DNA of 64,000 bases from Serendipita indica DSM 11827. Taxonomy: Eukaryota > Basidiomycota > Agaricomycetes > Sebacinales > Serendipitaceae. The position numbers and the translations under genes were made by a program. Within the stretch, counting starts at the first letter, position 1, and every line of letters starts with the position of its first letter. Shown here in pieces: positions 55,258-64,000 of the stretch. The stretch covers positions 186,001 through 250,000 of the forward strand of contig CAJVGD010000013.1 in NCBI GenBank assembly GCA_910890315.1, written 5' to 3'. The notes beneath the pieces were generated by a model. The model saw nothing but the letters and a program-made list of their open reading frames with translations. It was not told the DNA's origin and searched no databases.

Positions 55258-56441
55258 CTAGCTCGTATATACATCCTTCACTCCGGGCCCAAAACGGACA
55301 AGATGCCTGTCGAAATCGGGACACTCGGGTGTATCTAGAGCTTGTATGACTTTGATAAACTTCGAAAAACTCATCCACGCGCGTTGATGCCAACGCTGGA
55401 AGCCGTCCACGAGCGGTCGAGCACGACTTCCTTCACCGAATAGGATCCCAAAGCCATCTTCGTTCTGATCTCTTCCATCCATAAAAGGATATTATCGAGG
55501 TCTCTCGATCGGACTGTGATCTCTAAATGAACCAAAACCACTGTGAGTGGTCGAAGCCCGTAGTTCGGTGTCAGAAGGGCTTCATTCGCGTCGACAGAAT
55601 GCATTCCTTTATCCTGCACAGATGTCGCATATAATTCAAGGTGTGGAAAGTGCTTTATAACGGATGAACTTTCTGACAGTTCAGTCGAAGCACGATCGTG
55701 GAGGCGCGTGACTGTCTGTGAATGAGCGATCAGGAACGGTACGAGAGCGTCAAAAGTCGCCTCCGGTAGATCCCCTTCGATATATAATGTGCGCAAGGAG
55801 GCAAACCTCCACAGGAGAGGGGCGGTTGTATAGCCCAAGAAGTCCATGTGGAGAAAAATGAGGGTCGGGATCACCAGGGGTTCAGTCGATGACATCGTAT
55901 GGAAAGATACAGAAAGGTGGGTAAGCTGTTGGATGACTGGGTCATGAATGAGGGGCGATGAGATGGAGCATTCCGACTCGCTCGTCGGCATAGGTGTCGA
56001 TAATACTTTCAGATTTGGAGGTATAGTCCAGGAAATGTTCAAGATAGTGGCACGGCCACTCCCCGACGAGGACCTCCAGCGCAGGAAAGATTTGGCGTGG
56101 CCACTCGGCCGATGGCAGTACGATTGGACGCAAGGGTACCTTTATACGACGTGCCTCGTATGTGCTGTAGCAAATAAATTTTCGAATCCTTGATTCGTCG
56201 TTTATAACGACGACTTTGGGTCCTTCCTCCTTCAAGATGTCGCGAAAGTATCGACATACGAGGAGAGAGATTCCCTCTCAGTATTACACACCTTGTACCG
56301 CTCCTCTAACTCATGAGAGGCTGTGAATAACCTGAGATGGTCAACAAACGTCGCGTTGTTGACCGGGTAGAGTTACGTGTAAGTGAGAATGCGAGATATT
56401 TAGAGCCATATCTCTGTTGTAACTATGTCTACCGCATTCAT
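55258..56441 (-). pseudogene. F-box pseudogene
   Basis: A broken paralogue of the intact gene at 57142-58317. The order of homologous blocks is complete: a degraded N-terminus (NAVDIVTTEIWL with stops in the frame, then YPVNNATFV), VCRYFRDILKEEGPKVVVIN, LEVLVGEWPCHYLEHFLDYT, ISSPLIHDPVIQQLTHLSVS, APLLWRFASLRTLYIEGDLP and FSKFIKVIQALDTPECPDFD. The frame changes at least three times: one base lost near 56270 before the VCRYF block, a shift near 56025 after FLDYT, and another near 55385 after LDRSW. The last frame ends at TAG 55258-55260. Confidence 0.85.
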
Positions 56442-57141
56442 TTTGGTATGCGTATGGCGGTGACAAAGATAATGGTGCTGGTGGTGGTCAACTTTCGTGG
56501 CTAGTATTTACCTGGAAGGGAAAACTGCAAAGTTGTACCAAATATGTATACTAAATTTGTTCTTGTTACATCTCTCGTTTTCAATGTGAGCCGCATGGCC
56601 TTGGAAGAAGGCTGCGTCAATCTCTGCCACCCAAATTCCTGGCAGAAGATGAAACAATATCTCAAGGCATCGCATTCTGTTAGACTCTTTCACTGACTGT
56701 GTAATCTGTAAAAGTAGAAGACATCTTATAGACGTGAAATACTTGGCTTATTTTCTACTGCCGCTCGACTGGATAACAGACGCCGATGCTTTGCTATCGA
56801 GCTAGCTATTAGAATGTATAAAGTCGAAGGCGGGTGCTTTGGGGGAGCCGCCTAGGTAGGCGCATGAGTCATGAACATCCCAAAAGACGGTGTATTCACC
56901 GGTCAGAGGCTACGAAAGGGTGCAAGATTGTGGAATGTTTGATCCCTCCGGCAGTTCACTCTGTTATTTGAGAGAAGACCTTTGGCGTTTCTGAGATGCG
57001 TAATTTCAACAGGTCGATTGTATTCAGGTGATTGCATATAAACAGGTCTGCCGAATGACGAATTCAGGAAGGCGGTCCTTTGCAGGACTCAAACATCGTC
57101 TCGGCCTCGGTATCATGGCCACGGTAGCGCGCATGAATCCT
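56442..57141. other. Intergenic region between F-box pseudogene and F-box gene
   Basis: About 700 bases. No coding signal recognised. The right part is the 3' flank of the minus-strand F-box gene. Confidence 0.45.
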
Positions 57142-58317
57142 TTATAAAACGCCGGGTGCGAAACGGACGAGATCCCGGTCGAATATAGGACACTCCAGCG
57201 GGTGTAATGCTTGGATTTCATTCAGAAATTTGGAAAAGCCGGAATTCGACTCGTCCCGCCATCTCAGAATGTCGTCCCATGAGCGGTCGAGCACAAACCT
57301 CTCCACAAAGTACGATCCTTTCACCTCTAACTGCTGTTTGATGACGCCGACAGACTCTGATAAGTTGATAGATCCCTGTGGCTCAACCAAAATCACCGTA
57401 ATCGGCCGCAAGGAGCTTCGCCACGCCGGTATGGCTGAAGGGGATGGTGCATTAGCGGTCGACATCGATTGCGCCATGAGGTTGAGGGCGTATATCCTGA
57501 GGTTTGGGAAGTAATCTACGCTCGGTGATTGCGTCCATGGTCTTCCCGCGACGAGAAATTCATGAAAAAGGCGCATGACAGTTTTGGAGTGAGCGATGAA
57601 GAACGGTTCTAGGGCACTAAAAGTCTGCTCTTTCATGTGGCCCCTGATATGTAGTGAGTGTAAGGAGGAAAATCTCCACAGCAGAGGACCTGGGGTTGGG
57701 GTTGTATTTCTTTCCAAAATCATGAGACTGAGAAACGTGAGGTTAGGTAGAACCAGGTTTCCGAGGTAGTACGTAGTGTTGAGGTTTATAGACAGATGGG
57801 TAAGTTGTCGAACCACGGGGTGATGGAGAACGGGCGAAGAGATGGTGCATCCTGAAGTATTATTGGGAAGAGTTAGAGATAGAACTCTGAGCTGTGGCGT
57901 GTACTCCAGAAAATGATCCAGGAAATAGCACGGGCAGTGTCCTACAAGGACTTCCAGAGTGGAGAAGGGTTGGCGCGACCACTCGGCCGATCGCAATGCC
58001 GTAGGACTTGACCATATCTCCAAACGGCGCACTTCATATGTATTGTAATAATTAAACTTTTGGATACTTGACTTATAGTTTATGATGGCAATTTTGGCTC
58101 CTTCCTCCTTCAAGATGTCGCGAAAGTATCGACATACGAGTGATATATTTGTCCTCTCTGTATTACATGCGAGTGCATCCCCGAAGTGAAGAGCGATGTT
58201 GAATAAACTGAAGTTTTGAATAAACGTCGCGTTGTCGACTGGAAAGAGTTCCATGCGAGTAAGAAGGCGAAATATTTGTAACCATATTTCTGCCGGAAAA
58301 CGCTCTATTGCACTCAT
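57142..58317 (-). CDS. F-box protein, single exon
   Basis: 391 residues from ATG 58317 to TAA 57142. The N-terminal F-box reads MSAIERFPAEIWLQIFRLLT, and SLVCRYFRDILKEEG is the typical continuation in this agaricomycete family. The remainder is leucine-rich-like (LRVLSLTLPN, LTHLSINLN, LTFLSLMIL, LHSLHIRGHM). The protein is probably a substrate receptor of an SCF ubiquitin ligase. It belongs to the same local family as the pseudogene at 55258-56441 and, more distantly, the genes at 58892 and 63073. No intron is needed. Targets are unknown. Confidence 0.82.
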   Translation of the reverse strand: MSAIERFPAEIWLQIFRLLTRMELFPVDNATFIQNFSLFNIALHFGDALACNTERTNISLVCRYFRDILKEEGAKIAIINYKSSIQKFNYYNTYEVRRLEIWSSPTALRSAEWSRQPFSTLEVLVGHCPCYFLDHFLEYTPQLRVLSLTLPNNTSGCTISSPVLHHPVVRQLTHLSINLNTTYYLGNLVLPNLTFLSLMILERNTTPTPGPLLWRFSSLHSLHIRGHMKEQTFSALEPFFIAHSKTVMRLFHEFLVAGRPWTQSPSVDYFPNLRIYALNLMAQSMSTANAPSPSAIPAWRSSLRPITVILVEPQGSINLSESVGVIKQQLEVKGSYFVERFVLDRSWDDILRWRDESNSGFSKFLNEIQALHPLECPIFDRDLVRFAPGVL

Positions 58318-58891
58318 CTGCGTGTATTGAATTCGCTAGGGAGTGGCGGGGTCCAAGACGATACTCGGACTTGACCGGACTGACGGTAATAATAGGTTCC
58401 AGGCATCCGACTCTCACGAATGTGTATCCCATCTTACATCCAACAACTCTACCATAGAAGCATCACCAATCGACTGTGACTGCATATAAAATGACCCCGA
58501 ATTAGAGAAGGTCAATGCTAGATAAGCCGTTGAGTGTATACAGAGGATGTAAGTGGCTGCAGAAACGGTCGCCTGCCTTTTATTTCTCCGCCTTTTCGAC
58601 TGCTGGTAGCGGTCATAATATATATATATATATATATATATATGGCCTCCTCGGCCGCTCACTTCCTTCTTTCCGCTTGTTTGGCCTTAGGGCTCGCTAA
58701 ACATGGATGCGCCTCTCAATCAAGTCCCGCCTGTATTATCAGGCCGACACGTCCCAGGCAAATGACACCGCACAAGGGGCACTGTCAGAGATGTCCCCTA
58801 TTGGACTATAGTATTTTGTCCCTTTCAAGGTGAGATCATAGAAGCTTGTTCATACATAGTGTATCTACTGAAGCTCGGTCATATGTAACGG
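58318..58891. other. Intergenic region with a TA microsatellite
   Basis: Contains the promoter of the 57142-58317 F-box gene and the (TA)n run at 58619-58643. No gene recognised. Confidence 0.5.
58619..58643. repeat. (TA)n microsatellite
   Basis: Twelve or so uninterrupted TA units in the F-box intergenic spacer. Likely to vary in length between strains. Confidence 0.9.
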
Positions 58892-60160
58892 TTACTTCTC
58901 CAACCAATCGGAGGATCCACGAGGCATCTTTACGCCATGAATATCCACAACGACGATTCCATACTTTTGAAATCCGACCAAAAGCGCCATAAGTTTGTCC
59001 TTGAAGTCGACATCTGATCTGTCAGGTTGATTGTGCATGTGTCGGATATTGCGCCATGACTCGCCTAGCATGACACGCGTTAGTGTATTAAAGTTCGGTA
59101 CAATACGTCTTGCGGCTGATGCGAAGTGAAAGAACGGAATTTTTTGGATGGAAGGAGTACAAATACCCGTGAGTAGGAGAGTGGGGGACTCGCGCTGCAT
59201 TTCGGGGGATGTACTCTGACTAACACAGATGTCCTCGCGCAAGATGCAATCTACATCAACGCTGTAAACCTGCAGCCGATAGAAGTGAAGTAGCATCATA
59301 TACAGAGTCTTACGGTGGCTCAAGGACGTTAGATTGTTGACAAAGTTGACGACAATGGACGCATGCCGATCGAGGAATGGCTGCAACTGGTGATGAGTTG
59401 CCATATCGATCTTGCCCTGCAGAGAAAATGTTCTTAAAATAGGAAGTTTCCAAGGTATGAGGTTTAATAGAGCCGTCCCGGTACCAGAGGATCGATCAAA
59501 GGTCTGGAAGCGAAGTTGAAATACGATGAGAAACGGAAGTATGAGCTTTGGGAGTGGGGAATTGATCAGCTGCCAGTCGTTGAGGCATAGAGAGAGATGA
59601 GTGAGCCGCTTGAGTTGGGGATGATGGAGGAGTGGGTATATATTCCCGTTTTCTGCGCGAGTCGTCTCCAGCCTGCAGGAAAGCAATCGCAAATTTGGAG
59701 CGCGCGAAAGTATGGGAATGGGATTGAAAGGAAAGTTTGGGTCCAATACGAGGGACTGTAAAAGTGGCCAAGATTGTGTCAACCAGGCAGATGGCCAGTT
59801 GACGACTGAGCCGATAGTCTTATCATATGAGGGGTAGGGATTCAAGCCTTCTAAACGCTCCGCCTCCCAAGCTGGATGTCCGGCTATTGTTGTGACGATG
59901 ACTGTTGGTTGGCATTCGATGATTGCGAGTTGGTTTCGGGCAGGTTGCAAAATGTCTCGGAAATAGCGGCAAGTGAGCGAGATATATGTTCTTGCAACCC
60001 CTAGGCGTAGGAAAAGAGGCACTTTTGTCTTGAATAGGTCGATATCCTCTATCCCATCTATCCCGGTGTCACCTTGGACGAATGAACGATGGCAAAGGTA
60101 GTTGAAGATTTGCTCCCAAATTTCGACGGGCAGTTTGTAGACGATGTCAGTCTGTGGCAT
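58892..60160 (-). CDS. F-box protein, single exon
   Basis: 422 residues from ATG 60160 to TAA 58892. The N-terminal F-box is MPQTDIVYKLPVEIWEQIFN, followed by SLTCRYFRDILQPARNQLA. The body is leucine-rich-like (LRLLSCRLE, LTHLSLCLN, LRTFSLQGKID) with QPFLDRHASIVVNFVNNLTS and LTRVMLGESWRNIRH near the end. It is the intact reference for the fragments at 23143 and 25239 and for the edge gene at 63073. Its promoter overlaps copy 3 of the three-copy repeat. Role as an SCF adaptor is inferred from the F-box. Confidence 0.85.
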   Translation of the reverse strand: MPQTDIVYKLPVEIWEQIFNYLCHRSFVQGDTGIDGIEDIDLFKTKVPLFLRLGVARTYISLTCRYFRDILQPARNQLAIIECQPTVIVTTIAGHPAWEAERLEGLNPYPSYDKTIGSVVNWPSAWLTQSWPLLQSLVLDPNFPFNPIPILSRAPNLRLLSCRLETTRAENGNIYPLLHHPQLKRLTHLSLCLNDWQLINSPLPKLILPFLIVFQLRFQTFDRSSGTGTALLNLIPWKLPILRTFSLQGKIDMATHHQLQPFLDRHASIVVNFVNNLTSLSHRKTLYMMLLHFYRLQVYSVDVDCILREDICVSQSTSPEMQRESPTLLLTGICTPSIQKIPFFHFASAARRIVPNFNTLTRVMLGESWRNIRHMHNQPDRSDVDFKDKLMALLVGFQKYGIVVVDIHGVKMPRGSSDWLEK

Positions 60161-60180
60161 CGCTTAACAATTAAGAGACG

Positions 60181-60385
60181 ATGTGGTCAGTCTCCAAGAT
60201 TACGCTTGAATATGACCACGTCAACCTGCGTGGCCTAGACGTGCTCCATTTTGCTCCATTTTGCTCTCAAGGAGACGTGAATTTGCGATATTTTCACATC
60301 CGACAAACTTTCACACCACCATGCCAGCGACCTGCAACTGCGTATGTGGCCGTCAATCATCCTCAAGGTACAGTCGATACTGGAT
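60181..60385 (-). repeat. Three-copy flank repeat, copy 3, between an F-box gene and the zinc-finger-like gene
   Basis: The reverse complement carries GGATCCAGTATCGACTGTAC, GATTGACGGCCACATACGCA, AGGTCGCTGGCATGG and CCACGCAGGTTGACGTGGTC, corresponding to 26380-26560 and 30385-30560. It is both the downstream flank of the zinc-finger-like gene and the 5' flank of the F-box gene at 60160. Confidence 0.7.
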
Positions 60386-60421
60386 CCAGCAGATAACTTG
60401 ATATTAGAGATGGGACTATAT

Positions 60422-62203
60422 CTACATATCATCCACCACCTTCTTCATCTTCTTGGACGGCTGATGGCGGTCATCATCCGTACTTGCGTCGCTGTCATCG
60501 CTCATTTTCCTCTTCTTTTTCGTTTCCTTTACTGCCTCGTTGTGGCTCTTGATACGTTGTTCTGCAGGTGATTCGTTAGGCGCCATTCTCAGCGAGAACC
60601 TCGACTTACCGATGCGTTTGTCCTGATTGCCATCGCCCCTCTTGACACCGAGGTGTCTCTCGATGATATGGCGTCGGTACGAGTCAGGTGTCGCAACCGA
60701 CGACCCACAGGAGGTACCGTGGGTCTTCTGCCATACGGCCTTGCCCTCCGTCGTAATCTTTCCCCGAACGAGGCATGTGTACCTCCCATTCTCAACGCGA
60801 GCTGCCTGGCTCGCTGGGAAGAACTCCTTGTCGATATCCTCCGTCCGAACTCCGCCAAGAAGTCGGTGGAGGACATCGATGGGGACCGCGTACTCGTTCG
60901 GTCCTTTCACTGTGTGATGGTTAGGCTCAGAAGTAACATCTTATGAATGTGAAATACCTGGCTCGTTCTGCCCCTGGGCGCTCGGTTCTCCGGTATCACT
61001 TGTCTCGGCGGGAGGCGCTGGTGCTTTTCCAGAGTCAGATGAAGTCTATGCGCGCGGGGATACGTACTTTGGGGGATGCTGCGCGCTCTTGGTGCAAGGT
61101 TCTGACTCGATTTGCCTTTCCCTAGACGGTCAGGTTTATAAAAATTCATGGCTGGAGGGAAAGCGCACCTTTGGCAGCGGAGTCATACTTGACAGATGAG
61201 TCGTGGTCTCCCATCCTTTGGGGGCCACGACCAACGGTGTTTCGTGTGATTCCGCTGGCAGGGGAGACTCCCACCAACGGACGTTGAGGTCTGCTTGGAG
61301 GTCGACGCTGCGCTCTCCTTGCTAGGCAGCGAGTTGTGCTCCCAGCTGGGGAGCGCATCTAGGCGGGTAGATGATTTTCTTGCTGGATTATCCTCGTTCT
61401 CGTCGTCCGAGGTGTCGACCACAACTCGGCCACCCTTCCGGGTCCGCAGACCGAAGACGACCTGCTTGGCAACATCACTGGCTTTTGTGTCAGATTAATC
61501 CTGTACTCGAGCGGAATCACTCACAACTCGCTCCTCTCCCGCGCAGGGTGAGGGATGATGGTCCGAGGAGGCAAAGCTCTGTGATTTCAATCACTTTCCG
61601 GTTGGTTGACTCGCTACGAAGATGACTTACTCGTCGTTCTCTTCAAATTCCTCCTCGTTTCCATCTCCCAAACTCTCTGCCTTGGGTTCAAGATCGTTCC
61701 TCTCCCTGTGTAGGAGAGGGATGATGGTACGAGGCGGCAAAGGTCTGTGTTTCCACTCAGTTTCCGTTTGATTCTGACTCCTATAGGAAAGACTTACTCG
61801 TCGTCTTCTTCAAACTCTTCTACCTCATCATCCGCCTCCCCCAAATTATCGGTCTCGGGTTCAAACCTCGGCAATTCCGCGACATCGACCTCTGATGGAG
61901 GTGCTGAACGTAGGTCGAGGTCGCTTGGAGCGACAGAGAGGTCGTCGTCCGTCAGCGACCCAATCGACTGTCGGTATCCAATGATACTCTCCCAATTTCC
62001 CGGGCTATTCAAATATTGAGTGCCATTCTCAAACGAGATGCTGTACACTTACATAGGGTACGCCCAGCTCCGCCGTCTGTGGGGGAGCCGAATTAAATGA
62101 ACGTCGTCATTGATGGAACTAGAAACAATGTGCGCTATCAACAAATCCCATGGAAGAGGCTCCATATGACTCACACTAACTCGTAGTTGTTGTCAGATGC
62201 CAT
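60422..62203 (-). CDS. Acidic, zinc-finger-like protein of unknown function
   Basis: Family not recognised. The likely start is ATG 62203 (MASDNNYE). Exons then encode GNWESIIGYRQSIGSLTDDD, SEVDVAELPRFEPE and an acidic end (EEFEEDDE). Two similar exons follow near 61740-61628 (PLPPRTIIPLL, RERNDLEPKAESLGDGNEEE) and 61570-61510 (ALPPRTIIPHPARERSE). A Ser/Lys-rich stretch reads VVVDTSDDENEDNPARKSST. The last exon (from about 60915) has AVPIDVLHRLLGGVRTEDID, RYTCLVRGKITTEG and GTSCGSSVATPDSYRRHIIE with RHLG, a Cys-x17-19-Cys-x12-14-His-x4-His spacing that may be an odd zinc finger. It ends in a basic/acidic tail (KKKRKMSDDSDASTDDD) and TAG 60424-60422. A nuclear location is inferred. Exon borders between 61500 and 60915 are uncertain. 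Confidence 0.6.
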
Positions 62204-63072
62204 AAGCAGACGTGTTCGGCTGGGTCAAGATCAAGGCGAGCCAGAGGTGTTCTCTCTTTCCGAGGTTAGGCCTATTGTATCTTTGGGTGTCTGGATTTGA
62301 TGTATTGGCGTGCGTGTGGATGGGTGATGGGCAACACGGACGGGCAACGAGGGTTGGCGGGGGCTAAAGGGCTAGGACAAAGCAAAGGCCTCTTATAGTG
62401 GCAAGGTACGTCGGTGCTTAAAACTATAATCTTTGCACGTGATCACGAGCGCGTCACAACTCGCAGGACCGCGGTCCTCCAAAGGCGGGTACGTGAACAT
62501 ACACCACCGCGATGCAAATTTGATTTTGTGCTGATTTTGTTCATTTTAGATGAATTTATACGACCTTATTTTGATCTGCCACATACCTGGCTGCAAATGT
62601 GGCACAACTCGTCCTCCCAACCACATCGTGACACTGCAGTTGTGTCGCGTCAAACTGTGCCGAATCATGTCTATATGCGAATTAAAATTGTTTACGGGTG
62701 CTCTTACACGATCCAGTGAGAGGCTTCGAGCTGTACCGTCTGTGGTTCGTCGCCGAAACGGTCAGTGACACGCCTCGCCGGCTTTATAATGCAAGCTAAA
62801 GCAATAAATCTTTCGAACTTTGCCTAGTGCTGTTTTCTCTTACTCCCTACAAGAGGTCTAACGTTACAGCCACATCCCTCTCCATTCCCCGCTCGGCGCT
62901 CGTACCCTGTTTGAGCATGGAGAGACCTCTACTAGAGGATATGAAGTTTGGTTACATCTCGAACATGCTTACTTTGGTCCAAATATTGTCGGAATGTAGT
63001 ACTCGTTCGGGGAAGAGATACAAACAAGGGCACTTTTCAAATACGGTATACGTACAGAGATCACACTCTAAT
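62204..63072. other. Intergenic region
   Basis: 870 bases with promoter of the zinc-finger-like gene on the left and 3' flank of the edge F-box gene on the right. A short plus-strand ORF around 62550 (DLILICHIPGCKCGTTRPPN) has no support. Confidence 0.45.
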
Positions 63073-64000
63073 TTAGCATTGATCCCCCACCCCAGAGTCC
63101 AACCAATCGGCCGTCGCCCGAGGCATTTCAACACCATGCCTGTCTACAACCGCAGCTCCAAGGTCTTGAAATCCATTCAGAAGGGCCGTAATCTTGGTTT
63201 TGAAGTCAATGGCGTGCTTTTGGTTTCGGCCTAGGGCGACTCGGATATCTTGCCATGGTTCGTCCAGCATGACACGAGTGAGCACCCTAAATTTATTGAT
63301 TATACGACTTGGGGTCGACTCAAAAGCAGAGCGCTTGAGTATTATATTGCAAGGATCGCAGATCCCCGTAAGAAGTAAAATGGGGGATTCGCCGTGCATT
63401 TGAGGAGGGAGTGTACTCGGAATATTATGTAGTCCACGTCCAAGGATTGATCCCACCTCAACGCTGTACACCTGTAGCTGCTGGAAGTGAAGTATTACCA
63501 GGTACAGAGGCCTAATATGGTCCCAGCAGGTAAGATCATTAGCAAGATTGATGACAATGGACGCGTGTCGATCGAGGAATGGCTGCAACTGTTGACAGAC
63601 GACTATGTCGACCTTGCCCCTCAAAGCAAGTGTCCTTAGAGAAGGAAGCGTCCAGGGGATGAGCTCCTCTGGAGCAGGTGCATATAAATCGTGCATCGTA
63701 AGCTCAAATTGAAGGACCGTGAGAGATGGGAGTGTGAGCTCTGGAAGCGGCACATTGATGGCCAGCGTCTTGGCTGGATACAGAGAGAGGTGAGTAAGTT
63801 GATTGAGTTGGGGATGAAGCAAGACCGGGTACATGTCACCGGTGTCTATACGGTCGGTTCGCAGCCCACAGCCCAATAGTCGTAAATTTGGAGCTCGGGA
63901 GAGTATGGGGATGGGATCGAAGGGAAACCCCGAGTTGAGTACGAGGGACTTTAGGGATTGCCAGGATTGTGTGGACCAGCCGGGTGGCCATGGGACGGGA
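63073..64000 (-). CDS. F-box family protein, cut by the window edge
   Basis: The minus-strand frame is open from the right edge to TAA 63075-63073. It reads STQSWQSLKSLVLNSGFPFD, PIPILSRAPNLRLLGCGLRT, YPVLLHPQLNQLTHLSLYPA, LPSLRTLALRGKVDIVV, FLDRHASIVINLANDLTCWD and RVLTRVMLDEPWQDI. It matches the 58892-60160 gene from about residue 135 to the end, and the truncated copy at 25239-25791 even more closely. The F-box itself lies beyond the window. The last residues (DSGVGDQC) replace the shorter end (EK) of the paralogue. Confidence 0.82.
   Translation of the reverse strand, partial: PVPWPPGWSTQSWQSLKSLVLNSGFPFDPIPILSRAPNLRLLGCGLRTDRIDTGDMYPVLLHPQLNQLTHLSLYPAKTLAINVPLPELTLPSLTVLQFELTMHDLYAPAPEELIPWTLPSLRTLALRGKVDIVVCQQLQPFLDRHASIVINLANDLTCWDHIRPLYLVILHFQQLQVYSVEVGSILGRGLHNIPSTLPPQMHGESPILLLTGICDPCNIILKRSAFESTPSRIINKFRVLTRVMLDEPWQDIRVALGRNQKHAIDFKTKITALLNGFQDLGAAVVDRHGVEMPRATADWLDSGVGDQC

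Noticed and set aside
62550-62768. Cys-containing ORF (CHIPGCKCG) that might be a small zinc protein.
   Set aside because: Too short, without splice partners, promoter or recognisable family.
1-64000. A search by eye for tRNA, rRNA and viral genes.
   Set aside because: No cloverleaf with a recognisable GTTCRA box, no rRNA sequence and no viral replicase motif were found. A tRNAscan or Rfam run could still find something missed.

Overview
This is a piece of nuclear genome from a filamentous basidiomycete. Genes are dense and cut by many short GT-AG introns of about 45-65 bases. Secreted cellulose-active enzymes carry fungal CBM1 tails, and there is a basidiomycete-style NACHT-WD40 receptor. 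The C-terminal tail of that receptor and the F-box families resemble those of Rhizoctonia/Ceratobasidiaceae (Agaricomycetes, Cantharellales). That placement comes from recognising families, not from a database search.

The window alternates between compact housekeeping blocks and turbulent accessory blocks. Housekeeping block A (1-6.8 kb) holds the 3' part of a HEATR5/Laa1-type HEAT-repeat gene, the NatC catalytic subunit NAA30 and the complex III hinge protein QCR6. Accessory block B (7.2-15 kb) holds an intact NLR-type gene (helical MLKL-like N-terminus, NACHT, 14 WD40 repeats, conserved tail), relics of other NLR 3' ends, a partial copy of the QCR6 5' region, and a 757-bp foldback element built from TGCA motifs at a ten-base pitch. 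Block C (15-20.3 kb) is a tandem duplication of an AA9 lytic polysaccharide monooxygenase gene with a CBM1. An F-box gene follows (20.3-22.9 kb). Block D (23-29 kb) is a graveyard: a CE1 esterase pseudogene sits between two pieces of an F-box gene, followed by a 3' piece of a zinc-finger-like gene and a coatomer beta' (SEC27) pseudogene. A tiny intact Costars-domain gene lies at its end.

Housekeeping block E (30.6-38.7 kb) has a ketopantoate-reductase-family gene, a phospholipase D, and the ER chaperone KAR2/BiP transcribed divergently from the PLD gene. A third AA9 gene follows at 40 kb. Housekeeping block F (41.6-52.5 kb) is tightly packed: an unknown membrane protein, a BolA2-like protein, a cyclophilin, the very large nucleoporin NUP192 (with three apparent frame disruptions) and the Golgi protein SFT2. 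At 53-54 kb lies an intact CE1 feruloyl-esterase-type gene with CBM1, the paralogue of the pseudogene at 23-24 kb.

The right end (55-64 kb) is an F-box cluster: one pseudogene, two intact single-exon genes and one gene cut by the window edge, with an acidic zinc-finger-like gene between them. The CBM1-bearing enzymes form a functional theme: three AA9 oxidases and an esterase acting on plant cell walls. The rest of the accessory content is birth-and-death of NLR and F-box families. No tRNA, rRNA or CRISPR array was recognised.
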